NCBI GenBank assembly: GCA_013697635.1
Contig: JACCWM010000133.1
Location: 1 to 64,000 of the forward strand
Direction: 5' to 3'
DNA length: 64,000 nt
From: Lujinxingiaceae bacterium
GTDB lineage: Bacteria > Myxococcota_A > Bradymonadia > Bradymonadales > Bradymonadaceae
The translations under genes and the position numbers were made by a program. This document shows, piece after piece, positions 25,283-34,175 of the stretch; within the stretch, counting starts at the first letter, position 1; each line of letters opens with the position of its first letter. A model generated the notes under the pieces. The model was not told the DNA's origin and made no database searches. It saw only the letters and a program-made list of their open reading frames with translations.

Positions 25283-26521
25283 TTAGTCGGCCGTCAGCGT
25301 CAAGAAGGAGGCCGGCTCACGATCGGCCAGCTTGCTTAAGCGATCGAGCAGTTGCGGTGCATAAGTCACGAGCATGTTCGACTGGATCTTGATGTCACGA
25401 ACACGTTTCTCATAGCGCTGCAAGGCGTTGTCGCCGGCCGACTTGATGATGTCGCCCTTTTGCAGTGGAATGAAGCCCTGCATCTCGGTCTTGTCACCCT
25501 TGTCACTGTTAAGAAACTGGAACTCGACTTTGCCTTCCTCATCTCGATCAAGGCTCTTGATCGTGACCAGACGGCCGCGCTTGGGTGAGTAATTGTCCTC
25601 GCCGCCGCGGCGAATCATGTCCCGGTAATCAAAGACAACAGCGAACATATCGCGCTCGAGCGCCTCGTTGCCGCTGACCAACTGCTCAATCTCAGCGCGA
25701 TCCTCATTGGTGAGCTGCTTGTGCTGAGCGAGCATCTTGGTGAGCATGGTCGAATCACTCACATAGGAGGTAATGCCGGTCACCAGATCCGGTCCAAGCA
25801 GCAATCGGCTGCCACCGAGCAGGTTGCCCGTTGCGCCAAGCTCGACGGCTGCCAGCGCATCGGCTGCCTCGAAATCGACTCGGTCAAGCTTGAGCTCGTT
25901 GATCGTGAGTGCAGCCTCTTGGAGCCTCTCGATGCGTGGCTTCAAGCCGTCACGAATGGACTTGGCGTCGGCGGTTCGAGCCGTGTCGACCTGGCGATGA
26001 TGTCCGCTGTGCGCCACGAAGTAGCCAAAGACCAGACCGGCAACCAGCACCACACCAATGATGATCAACACGGGCAACGAGAAAACACTTGAGCCCGGCA
26101 GTTTGACGTCATCGGGCAGCGCCTCGACCTCGTGATCTCCGGGCAGACGCTCCTCGGGCGCCTTGGCTCGCTTTGGCGCCGGGCGCGCAGCCTGAGGAGG
26201 CGCGCTGGCTGCGCGCGGCGGCGCGGCCGGACGCGGTGCAGCAGCAGGTTGGGTGATCTGGGGAGCCGGAGGAGCCTGGGGAAGTGGAGCCTGAGGGCCA
26301 CTCGCGCTTGCGCGGGCAACCGGCGTGCTTCCCACCTGAGGATGCGCGGCCTGCGGCCCTGGCCCCGGTGCGCCACCGGGCTTACCGGGAATTATGGGTT
26401 GTGGCCCGCTTCCGCCCGTCGCCGTCGGTGGTCCGCCAGCGGCCGCACCAGGTGGTGGCTTCTTGAGCCCCAGGCGGGCTTTCAAATCAGATAAATCAGG
26501 CTTGTTGTTATTCGTGGCCAA
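25283..26521 (-). CDS. Pro/Ala-rich membrane-anchored protein of unknown function
   Basis: A 412-residue protein. The first 130 residues are Pro/Ala/Gly-rich and disordered, starting 'DLSDLKARLGLKKPPPG', a short motif often seen at the N-terminus of FrzS-like and other myxobacterial proteins. One membrane helix follows at about 152-173 ('VLIIIGVVLVAGLVFGYFVA'). The C-terminal 240 residues are a helical, probably periplasmic domain with charged heptad-like stretches. The long disordered part lies on the cytoplasmic side. No family with a known role was recognised. The gene ends in a clear intrinsic terminator and has a 400-bp upstream region. Confidence 0.75.
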   Translation of the reverse strand: MATNNNKPDLSDLKARLGLKKPPPGAAAGGPPTATGGSGPQPIIPGKPGGAPGPGPQAAHPQVGSTPVARASASGPQAPLPQAPPAPQITQPAAAPRPAAPPRAASAPPQAARPAPKRAKAPEERLPGDHEVEALPDDVKLPGSSVFSLPVLIIIGVVLVAGLVFGYFVAHSGHHRQVDTARTADAKSIRDGLKPRIERLQEAALTINELKLDRVDFEAADALAAVELGATGNLLGGSRLLLGPDLVTGITSYVSDSTMLTKMLAQHKQLTNEDRAEIEQLVSGNEALERDMFAVVFDYRDMIRRGGEDNYSPKRGRLVTIKSLDRDEEGKVEFQFLNSDKGDKTEMQGFIPLQKGDIIKSAGDNALQRYEKRVRDIKIQSNMLVTYAPQLLDRLSKLADREPASFLTLTAD

Positions 26522-26934
26522 AGAAACCCTCCTCGCTTGGTCGTGAGCCGCGGGATGACAACAGCATCAACAGCGTGCCAACTCGTGCGCTTGGCATCCA
26601 CCGCCTTGCGGCGATAGATGCAAAAACTATCGCGTCAGGCTAGCCCAGCGCCCCTTGAGTCGTCAAGGTGCTTTAGCGGCTGAACGCGCCCTTGTGCCCG
26701 AGAACAGCTTAGTTCGAGGCGCGCTGCCAACCCCCAATAATGGCACGATGAGTGGCCTTGACCCTGGGCGTCAAATGGTCCAATCAGCCTTAGTTCAACC
26801 GCTTGACCGAGTCAGGCTTGCAATTGCCTCGCGCTTTTATAAAGATGGGGCGATTAGCGGCCTGCCGGTTGACCGCTCGGGGTTGCCTGGATTTGGCTTT
26901 TGTTCGTTGTTCACTAAACCTTACACCCAGTTGA
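26522..26934. other. Intergenic region between divergent genes
   Basis: These 413 bp separate the minus-strand gene at 25283-26521 from the plus-strand CARDB gene. The base composition is more AT-rich than the surroundings. A TATAAA (26839-26844) and several TTGACC hexamers are present, but none has a matching partner at 16-18 bp, so no promoter is called. An open frame at 26655-26978 does not look coding. No RNA gene was seen. Confidence 0.5.
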
Positions 26935-29900
26935 ATGTTACTCATGCATATTCATTACCTGCGTACGCTACTCGCTGATCGATCTGATTTATTTGGAAGT
27001 GCCAGTCGCCATGCACTCCTTTTGGCCCTTGCGCTGGTCTGCTCGTCGCTGGTCGCCTGCAGTGACGACGACACCTTGGCCAAGGCTGCTACCGTGACGA
27101 TCATCGACGTTTCCCCCGGTGGCGGCTATCCGGGGGTTGCGACGCGTGTCAGCTTCGAGCTCGCCGCCGGCGAAAACACCAAGGCCGAAGAACTGAGCTG
27201 GCGGGTTGCGTTTGGCGACGGCCGCAGCGACCAGGGCGAAGGCCTCTCCGGCGAGGTTACCAATGCCTATGCGCTCTCCGGCGAGTACGAGATCATCGTT
27301 TCGGCCATCGCGGGCGGCAAGGCTGTTGGGCGTGCGACCCAGACCTACCGCGTCTTCAGGCCCGTCGACCTCGCTGTGACCACGGTCGCCGGCCGACCGA
27401 GCAACGTGCGCACCGGCGAATCCATCACCGTCTCCTTCAAGCTTGAAAACCGCACCGCAGCCGCCCTGGAGACTCCTGTCACCATCGCCGCCTACCTCTC
27501 CCCGACGGCCAGCGTCACGGCCGATGCTCTGGGTGGCCTGGCGCTGCTTGGCGAGACGACCGCGGCGACCGACGAAAACGGCGTTGCTCTTGCGGCCGCA
27601 AGCGACGTCGACATGGGCTTCAGCGCCACGGTGCCCGAAGTCGACGGTGGCAATTACTTTGTCATCGTCGTCGTCGATCCTCGCGGCCAGATCTCCGATA
27701 CGGATTTGAGCAACAATATCGCCGCAAGCGCGAGCATCGTCCAAGTCGAGAACGTCGCTCAAATGCTGCCCGACATCTCGGTCGAGGCGGTCTACGCCCT
27801 GCCCGATCGCGCATTTCCTGCGCTCAGCCGCGTCGTGCGAGGATTTACGCTGGCCAACCGCGGTCGAGAAGACGTCTTTAATGTCGTCTACAAGACCTAT
27901 CTCTCGGTAGGCAGCGCGGATCTCAGCTCCAGCGCAATCCTCGTCGACACCAGCGAGCCGATCACGCTCATTGCCGGCTCCGTGCGCGAGATTGGCCCCG
28001 AGCAATTCGTGTTGAACAGCGAGATCCTGCCGCCTGCGGGTGGCGAGGTCGACGTCTATGTGATCGTCGAGGCCATCTCGCAAGACGGCAACGTCGAGGA
28101 GATTCGGCTCGACAACAACGTGGCGCCCTCGACCAATCCTATCGTTGTCTCCGACCAGCTCGTCGAAGGTCCGGACATCTCGGTGCGTGAGTTTTTGGTC
28201 TCTCCGGAGAGCACCTTCCTCAACGGTACCCTGGCGATCACGGCCAAGATCGCCAACGAAGGCACCGTCGATATTTCCTCGTTCTTTTGCGGCATCTACA
28301 TGGGCCCCGAGCCGGCCGCTCACCCCGAGCGCGATCCGCGCCTCTCCAACCTCAATGTCAGCTCGCTGGCCAGCGGCGAAGAGCGCGTCATCGTGCGCAA
28401 CATCACCGTGCCGAGCCTCTACGACCCAGGCGTCTACTACTTCTATATCGTTTGCGACCCGCTCGGCACCGTGCAGGAGAGCTTTCGCAGCAACAACCAG
28501 ATCATCTACATCAACCCGATCACGATCACGGACGAGGCCGACATCGACATGTTCGTCGAGACGTTGACCGTGCCCATGACCGCTGCCGAAGGCTCGAGCT
28601 TCTCGATCGTCGCCAAGATCTGTGTGGCTGGTTCCAACCCCTCGGGCATCACGCGTGGCAGCATTCATCGCAGCTCCGGCAACCAGGTCGACTTTTCCAG
28701 CGCCCCATTCATGGTCTTTGACGTTCCCAATATTCTTCCTGGCAAGTGCCACGATATGACCTTTGAGATCGAAGCCACATGCGACGCCTTTCAAGGTCGC
28801 TACAGCTTTGGCCTCACCGTCGATGCCACCGACCGATTGCCCGAATTTGACGAGACCAACAACCGGAAAACGGGCACCAACGCTCTGACCGTCGAAGGCA
28901 CCTATTGCAGCTGCGTCGAAGACCAGTATGCGCCCAATCATCGTGTCAGCACCTCCAAGACGCTGACCGATGGCAGCTATGAGGCCGCCGTTTGTAATCC
29001 CGGCTCCTGCGACTACTTCGGTGTCGCGCTCAGCGCCGGCGACAGTATGCGCGTCTCGACGAGCTTTCTGGCCGAGAAAGGCAAACTGATCACCACGATG
29101 TTCGACACCGCCGGAATCCAGCGCCTCGATGAAGACAACACGGACGACTTCCAACAGGTCGGCCTCTTCTTGGCCTCGCAAGCAGGCCGCTACATCTTCT
29201 CGGTTTGTGGCGCGCGCAGCACTTCGCGCAACTACTACGATCTCGACGTGCAGGTCTTGCCGCAGACGAGCGGTATCGATGTCGTGCCGCACAGCGTGCG
29301 CCTTCCTGTGCGTGACAGCTTCTCGGTGGGCGCAAACCTTGACGTTCGCTTCCGAGCCTACAACATCGGCCAGACCGCTTCGGGAAGCTTCGATGCCCGG
29401 ATCATCTTGACGCGCGATCGTAGCGTGGGACACGCCGATGACATCGTGCTCCAGACGACCACCATTGCCTCGATCAACGGCGCCAGCTTTCGCGAGATCG
29501 TCGTGCCCGTGACCTTGCCGGTCACCGCCGCTGACGGTAACTACTACGTCGCGGTTGTGCTCGATCCGACCAACCAGCTCGTCGACACCGATCCGACCAA
29601 TAACTCGACCTTCTCTCGCCCGATCAAGATCGAGACGCGTTGCTACGACGCCTTTGAGCCCAACAACACCTTCGCCGAAGCGCGCGAATTGGGCGACGGC
29701 AGCTACAGCAACCTCGTGGCTTGTGCCGATTCGAGTGACTACTACAAGGTCTGTGTCGAGGACTCCAAGCGCTTCGTGGCCACCGCCACCTTTGAAAACG
29801 CCGCCGGCGACATCGACATGGAGCTCTACAACGCCGAGTTCAAGCGCATCGCCAGCTCGGCCAACTCCGGTGTCAACAGCGAGCAGGTCAGCGTTTCCTA

Positions 29901-30747
29901 TGTCAACGGCTCACAGTGCTACTATGTTCGCATCTACATGATTGCGCTCGATTCCCAGGCACAAAGCACCTACAACCTCAATCTCTCGATCCAGAACGTC
30001 GATCCCAGCCTTCAATGTGATTCGGCCTTCGAGCCCAACGACAGCTTTGCCACCGCGTCGAGCCTGCTCAGTGCGGTTAACCATACCGTCGCTTTGGATC
30101 GCTGCCCTGTCACCGACACGGACTTCTATTACGTCAATCTGACCGCAGGCAAAAAGTACACCTTCCGGGGCATCCTCGATCCCAGCAATCAACCGGGCAC
30201 TTTGCGCCTGCAGCTCTATAATCCCAACCAGACGCCCGGCAACAACATTGAGACCGGTCCTGGCGTCCCGATCGCCGAGATCAAGGATTACACCGCCTCC
30301 CAGACCGGTCGCTTCTATCTGCAGGTGACCGTCAGTGGAAACGCCCGCCGCGTCACCTACCGCATGGAGGCGCTGGGCTTGGAAGGCGTCGACTTGGCTG
30401 CATCGAATCTGACGATCGGCCCTGGCACCTACAGCGCCAACGACTTGCTGCGATTCGCCTTCGATTTGACCAACCTGGGCTCGACCTCGGCCACCACGCC
30501 GGCATACCAGGTTTATCTGGGCGCGACGGCTATCTTGAATCGCGACGTTGACACGCTGCTCGGCTCGTTTTCGGCGCCCACGCGCGTGGGCAACTCCACA
30601 GCGCGCATCGAAGGCCAGGCCAACATGCCCTCCGTTGTAAGCTCCGGAGTCCGCTACATTCACGTGATCGTCGACCCAAATCAGGTGCTCCTTGACTTGA
30701 ACTACGACAACAACCAGACCGCGACGACGATTACGCTGGTCAACTGA
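26935..30747 (+). CDS. Large lipoprotein with CARDB and PPC repeats
   Basis: A 1270-residue surface or periplasmic protein. The lipobox 'SLVAC' (Cys about 42) follows a hydrophobic stretch, then a PKD-like domain ('VSFELAAGENTKAEELSWRV', 'GEYEIIVSAIAGGKA'). Several CARDB-type beta-sandwich domains follow, recognised by 'GESITVSFKLENRT', 'DPRGQISDTDLSNN', 'DPLGTVQESFRSNN', 'DPTNQLVDTDPTNN' and 'DPNQVLLDLNYDNN' endings. At least two bacterial pre-peptidase C-terminal (PPC) domains are marked by 'CYDAFEPNNTFAEA' and 'CDSAFEPNDSFATA'. These are adhesive or spacer domains and no enzyme is attached. Cys pairs in the middle may form disulfides. The gene stands alone, so a structural cell-surface role is likely. 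Confidence 0.9.
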   Translation: MLLMHIHYLRTLLADRSDLFGSASRHALLLALALVCSSLVACSDDDTLAKAATVTIIDVSPGGGYPGVATRVSFELAAGENTKAEELSWRVAFGDGRSDQGEGLSGEVTNAYALSGEYEIIVSAIAGGKAVGRATQTYRVFRPVDLAVTTVAGRPSNVRTGESITVSFKLENRTAAALETPVTIAAYLSPTASVTADALGGLALLGETTAATDENGVALAAASDVDMGFSATVPEVDGGNYFVIVVVDPRGQISDTDLSNNIAASASIVQVENVAQMLPDISVEAVYALPDRAFPALSRVVRGFTLANRGREDVFNVVYKTYLSVGSADLSSSAILVDTSEPITLIAGSVREIGPEQFVLNSEILPPAGGEVDVYVIVEAISQDGNVEEIRLDNNVAPSTNPIVVSDQLVEGPDISVREFLVSPESTFLNGTLAITAKIANEGTVDISSFFCGIYMGPEPAAHPERDPRLSNLNVSSLASGEERVIVRNITVPSLYDPGVYYFYIVCDPLGTVQESFRSNNQIIYINPITITDEADIDMFVETLTVPMTAAEGSSFSIVAKICVAGSNPSGITRGSIHRSSGNQVDFSSAPFMVFDVPNILPGKCHDMTFEIEATCDAFQGRYSFGLTVDATDRLPEFDETNNRKTGTNALTVEGTYCSCVEDQYAPNHRVSTSKTLTDGSYEAAVCNPGSCDYFGVALSAGDSMRVSTSFLAEKGKLITTMFDTAGIQRLDEDNTDDFQQVGLFLASQAGRYIFSVCGARSTSRNYYDLDVQVLPQTSGIDVVPHSVRLPVRDSFSVGANLDVRFRAYNIGQTASGSFDARIILTRDRSVGHADDIVLQTTTIASINGASFREIVVPVTLPVTAADGNYYVAVVLDPTNQLVDTDPTNNSTFSRPIKIETRCYDAFEPNNTFAEARELGDGSYSNLVACADSSDYYKVCVEDSKRFVATATFENAAGDIDMELYNAEFKRIASSANSGVNSEQVSVSYVNGSQCYYVRIYMIALDSQAQSTYNLNLSIQNVDPSLQCDSAFEPNDSFATASSLLSAVNHTVALDRCPVTDTDFYYVNLTAGKKYTFRGILDPSNQPGTLRLQLYNPNQTPGNNIETGPGVPIAEIKDYTASQTGRFYLQVTVSGNARRVTYRMEALGLEGVDLAASNLTIGPGTYSANDLLRFAFDLTNLGSTSATTPAYQVYLGATAILNRDVDTLLGSFSAPTRVGNSTARIEGQANMPSVVSSGVRYIHVIVDPNQVLLDLNYDNNQTATTITLVN

Positions 30748-30784
30748 CTCTCAGGCTCACTGCTTTGAGCCGTCGATCGATCAA

Positions 30785-30820
30785 GCGGCGCCACTCCCAT
30801 CCTGTGGGGGCCGGCGCCGC
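30785..30820. terminator. GC-rich hairpin after the CARDB gene
   Basis: GCGGCGCC (30785-30792) pairs with GGCGCCGC (30813-30820). It lies 38 bp after the stop at 30747 and before the phosphoesterase start. It lacks a T-tract, so termination may be weak or Rho-assisted. Confidence 0.35.
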
Positions 30821-30874
30821 GCTACTTTGCGGCCTGTTGAAGTCGAACGGGCGCCCTCGCTCACAGCGACTCCG

Positions 30875-31804
30875 ATGAAACTTGGCCACATCTCCGATCT
30901 GCATGTCCTCGAGCTCGATCGCCCGCGACCCTGGCAATTTCTGAACAAACGCGTGGTCGGTGGCACCAACCTGTTGCTCAACCGCTCCAAGAGCCACTCC
31001 ACCGACGTGGTCAAGGCGGCGCTGGGGCAAATCGACGCGCTCGGCGTCGATCACATCGCGATCAGCGGCGATCTGACCAATCTCGCGCTCGACTCCGAGT
31101 TCGCTGCCGCAGCCGAAATCGTCGCGACGATCAACGATGCCAGCCGTCGGGTCAGCGTCGTACCCGGCAACCACGATTACTATACGCGCGGCGCGGCGCG
31201 GGCGCGCCGCTTCGAGACCTACTTTGCGCCCTACCTTCGCAGCGACCTGCCCGACTATCAGTTGGCCTCAGGCTATCCCTTTTGCAAGCTGCTGGGCGAA
31301 GACGTAGCACTGGTGGGCCTCAACAGCGGAATCGCCACGCCGCTACTCTTTGCCACGGGCCAGGTCGACGTCGAGGAGCTGCGCCGTGCACAGGCGCTGC
31401 TCGACGATCCGCTCGTGCGCGAGCGCTTCAAGGTCGTCATGATTCACCACCCGGTCATGCCGGTGAACTACAAGCGCGTCGAGTTCAGCCGGCGCCTGAT
31501 CAACGCCGACGACGTGCTGCGCGTGGTCAGACGCGGCGACGTTGACCTGGTCATCCACGGCCACACCCATCACTTCGCCACCCTGCAATTGCCCAAGCTT
31601 CGCAGCCACGGCTCGACCTTTGTGTGCGAGGCTGGCTGCACGTCGGTCGCACACCACCGCGATCCCCATATGGCCGGTAAGTTCAACATTTACCATATCG
31701 CCGATCGCCGCCTGCAAAAGATCGAAACCCATCTCTTCGAGAGCCACGAGGCTGGCTTTCGTCCCTGGCGCGAACAGGTTTTCGAGCAAACGGTCAACGC
31801 CTGA
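30875..31804 (+). CDS. Calcineurin-like metallophosphoesterase
   Basis: A 309-residue cytoplasmic enzyme starting at the ATG at 30875 (MKLGHISDLH). All metal ligands of the family are in place: 'SDLH' (D-x-H), 'ISGDLTN' (GD), 'PGNHD' (GNHD), 'MIHHPV' (H) and 'IHGHTHH' (GHxH). It would hydrolyse a phosphomonoester or phosphodiester; the closest pattern is the class III cyclic-nucleotide phosphodiesterase/CpdA-like group, but the substrate cannot be told from sequence. It is followed after 21 bp by two related unknown genes and a DUF1285 gene on the same strand. Confidence 0.92.
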   Translation: MKLGHISDLHVLELDRPRPWQFLNKRVVGGTNLLLNRSKSHSTDVVKAALGQIDALGVDHIAISGDLTNLALDSEFAAAAEIVATINDASRRVSVVPGNHDYYTRGAARARRFETYFAPYLRSDLPDYQLASGYPFCKLLGEDVALVGLNSGIATPLLFATGQVDVEELRRAQALLDDPLVRERFKVVMIHHPVMPVNYKRVEFSRRLINADDVLRVVRRGDVDLVIHGHTHHFATLQLPKLRSHGSTFVCEAGCTSVAHHRDPHMAGKFNIYHIADRRLQKIETHLFESHEAGFRPWREQVFEQTVNA

Positions 31805-31825
31805 CCTCTCTGACCTGGATGCGTT

Positions 31826-32746
31826 ATGAACGACGCCATCACCCGCGCGCTCGAAGCGCTTGCAGAGACTCTGGGACTGAGCTTGAGCTCTGCCGGGGCA
31901 GATCGGCTCGCCCTTGAGCGCCACGGCCTGAGTGTCAGCTTTGAGCGCGAATTACTCCATGCGGTGAGCACGCCACGACTGGGTGCTCGCTTTGGCGCCT
32001 CGGCGATCCTCTTTGGCATTCGCCTGGGCCTCGATCAACTCGCGGTCCCTGTGGCACCGGCCCCCTTGCCAAAGCTTGGCCCTCGAAAGGTCATTCGCCC
32101 CCAGGAAGTGCCCTCGATCTACGGTGAGCACCTGCTGCGCATCGTGCCAAGCCTGAGCCTGGATTGGTGCCAGGCCATTGCACCGGCGGCTGCGCTCTTT
32201 CGAACGCCGTGGCTGCAGCCAGGCCTCGAGACGGCATTAATCGAGGAGACCGGTCGCACGCTCGACATCATGAGGCTTGACCAAGCCCAGGCGCGACGTG
32301 GCAGCGAGGGGGACGACAAGCTCGAGCGCGACGCACGCGCCGCCCTCTTCTACGATTCCTACGGCATTCGCCCGGCACGCTCCATGAGCTTTGCCCACGG
32401 TGCGATCCGGGTCTACGAAACCATCGAGGGTTTAGGCGCCTCGCGCGCGCTGATTTTGCCCGAATACGACTGGGACGCCGCCCAGGACACGGGCTTTTGC
32501 GCTATTCCCAGCCGCGATGTCCTGCTCGTAGCCCAACCCGGCGCCCCGGAGCATCGCGAGCAGATTCGCACGCAGCTGGCCGAGGTCGCCGCCCAGGTGC
32601 TCGCCCAGACGGCCTTCCCGCTCTCCACGGCGATCTTCGCATTGAGCGTCGATGGATTGGCCTTGGACAGCTCGCTGCAGCTCAGCGAGGCATTGCCCAC
32701 GGGGGCGCCGGGGCCACCGCCGGATCTGCTGGTCAAGAGGCTGTGA
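31826..32746 (+). CDS. Unknown protein, relative of the product of 32851-33669
   Basis: A 306-residue soluble protein. The C-terminal half contains 'LILPEYDWDAAQDTGFCAIPSRDVLLVA', which aligns by eye with 'LVFADAFYTEIGDECRFALPSQDLFLFV' in the gene downstream (both shown only as short matched parts: PSRDVLL and PSQDLFL). After this both have a helix and then 'AFPLSTAIFAL' or 'EYPLSPRLFTF'. The two genes are thus probably distant paralogues. The 'P-S-x-D-x-x-L' motif recalls DUF1444-like proteins, but this is not certain. The N-terminal half is distinct. Confidence 0.7.
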   Translation: MNDAITRALEALAETLGLSLSSAGADRLALERHGLSVSFERELLHAVSTPRLGARFGASAILFGIRLGLDQLAVPVAPAPLPKLGPRKVIRPQEVPSIYGEHLLRIVPSLSLDWCQAIAPAAALFRTPWLQPGLETALIEETGRTLDIMRLDQAQARRGSEGDDKLERDARAALFYDSYGIRPARSMSFAHGAIRVYETIEGLGASRALILPEYDWDAAQDTGFCAIPSRDVLLVAQPGAPEHREQIRTQLAEVAAQVLAQTAFPLSTAIFALSVDGLALDSSLQLSEALPTGAPGPPPDLLVKRL

Positions 32747-32850
32747 GCGGCACACAGCCTTGCAAAAACCCGGGCCCGTGATTACACCTCTACTGCGCGC
32801 CACGGTCCAATGCCTGGCTGCACCATCTTCCTGATACAAGGCCTCGATCC

Positions 32851-33669
32851 ATGTCCGTATTGGAAACTACCCTGCTGCGCCTCGAAGAACGACTCGCCGC
32901 GCTGCGCCTCGACGCACACCGCATCGGCGACACGCTCAACGTCAGTCACGGGCAGGGGCCCATGGCCCACAAAGCCAACATTGACCCCGCAGAGCTGGTC
33001 GCGCGCCTCCAAGGCGAGCCTGGTGGCGCCCACCAACGCCTGATCGCGGGTTTCGCAAGCGGCGTGCTTCACGTGCTCCTTGAGCCCGCTCGCAGCAAGG
33101 CCGACGCCTGGACCTTCGTTGAGAGTGCCGGCGGCATCACCCCGAACATCGAGGCTGACACCTTCATTTTGGGTGCCACGGCAGCCAGCGGCGAAGCCCC
33201 CTGGGTGCGCCCCTTCATCGATGATCTGGTCGTCAGCTACATCGTCCACCTCGATCGCGGCTTGCGCGTGCTGAGCGAGCCGCAGGCCCAGCACTGGGCC
33301 GTGAGCGCCGACCGGATCACCGCTGGCGCTCGCAGCCTGCTCTTCCACAAAACCCGCGCCTCCAAGCCCACCGCCCACGTCGGTTGTCGCTACGTTCAGG
33401 CCCTCAGCCACGGCGACGGCTACGACGCGGCACGCGCGTTGGTCTTCGCCGATGCGTTTTATACCGAAATTGGCGACGAGTGCCGCTTTGCTCTTCCAAG
33501 TCAGGACCTCTTTCTCTTCGTCTTGCACGGGGGCACCGACCAGGTCAACGAGCTGCGCCTCGCCGCCGCCCAGGCTTATGCGGCAGCCGAGTATCCCTTG
33601 AGCCCGCGGCTCTTTACCTTCGACTTGGGAAAACCCGTGGCTGCGGCATGCGACGAGTTCGAGCAATGA
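32851..33669 (+). CDS. Unknown protein, relative of the product of 31826-32746
   Basis: A 272-residue soluble protein (ATG at 32851). It shares the PSQDLFLFV and YPLSPRLFTF motifs with the gene 105 bp upstream, in the same order and spacing, and both have a helical N-terminal half. No signal peptide, membrane helix or known catalytic motif was seen. Its stop overlaps the next start (ATGA), so it is translated together with the DUF1285 gene. Shared gene order suggests that the phosphoesterase, the two paralogues and the DUF1285 protein act in one process, which remains unknown. Confidence 0.7.
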   Translation: MSVLETTLLRLEERLAALRLDAHRIGDTLNVSHGQGPMAHKANIDPAELVARLQGEPGGAHQRLIAGFASGVLHVLLEPARSKADAWTFVESAGGITPNIEADTFILGATAASGEAPWVRPFIDDLVVSYIVHLDRGLRVLSEPQAQHWAVSADRITAGARSLLFHKTRASKPTAHVGCRYVQALSHGDGYDAARALVFADAFYTEIGDECRFALPSQDLFLFVLHGGTDQVNELRLAAAQAYAAAEYPLSPRLFTFDLGKPVAAACDEFEQ

Positions 33670-34175
33670 CCCACCAGCCGATCGATCCTTCCTTACCCGA
33701 GGCCGTGAAGAAGTTTCTCGCCGCCGGCGCAACGCTCGAAAAGATTCACCTCGACGCGCTAGGTCATTGGACCCACGAGGGTATGGGCTTCACCAATGAG
33801 AAGATCATCGCGCTCTTCAACCGCAGTGTTGGCCGCACCAGCGGCGGCACCTGGGTGCTCAATGTCGGCCAGTTTACCTATCCGATCGAGGTCGAAGACA
33901 CGGGCTTTTTCATCGAGCGCGTCGATCTCGACCAGTCCCCGCCCCTTTTGAGCTTGAGCGATGGCAGCAGCGAGCCGCTCGATCCGGCCACGCTTCGCTA
34001 CGAGGCCGGCTCGAGGCTCTACTGCGACGTCAAGGGCGGAGAGTTTAGGGCGCGCTTCAAACGCCCGGCCTACCATGCCCTGCTCGACGATGCCTTCGAG
34101 CAAGATGGAGCCATCGTCATCATCGTCGCCGGCCAGACCGTGAGGCTGGCCGACACCGACGCCCTCGAAGACTAG
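33666..34175 (+). CDS. DUF1285 family protein
   Basis: A 169-residue protein; the ATG at 33666 overlaps the previous stop (ATGA). The family pattern is clear: 'LDALGHWTHEGMGFTNEKI' near the N-terminus, 'WVLNVGQFTYPIEVEDTGFFI' in the middle (read in pieces) and 'VKGGEFRARFKRPAYHAL' near the end. DUF1285 proteins are small, two-domain beta-rich proteins of unknown function found in Proteobacteria. The gene ends head-to-head with the disrupted icd gene; the two stop codons overlap (34172-34175). Confidence 0.85.
   Translation: MTHQPIDPSLPEAVKKFLAAGATLEKIHLDALGHWTHEGMGFTNEKIIALFNRSVGRTSGGTWVLNVGQFTYPIEVEDTGFFIERVDLDQSPPLLSLSDGSSEPLDPATLRYEAGSRLYCDVKGGEFRARFKRPAYHALLDDAFEQDGAIVIIVAGQTVRLADTDALED

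Noticed and set aside
26839-26844. TATAAA as a promoter -10 before the CARDB gene
   Set aside because: The nearest -35-like hexamers (TTGCAA, CTTGCA) are only 14-15 bp away, so spacing is poor.
26655-26978. 107-residue plus-strand open frame in the 413-bp intergenic region
   Set aside because: It has no Shine-Dalgarno and irregular composition, and overlaps the start of the CARDB gene in another frame.
26989-29433. 814-residue antisense open frame under the CARDB gene
   Set aside because: Long antisense frames are common in this high-GC DNA. The plus strand has clear CARDB/PPC domains, while this frame has none.
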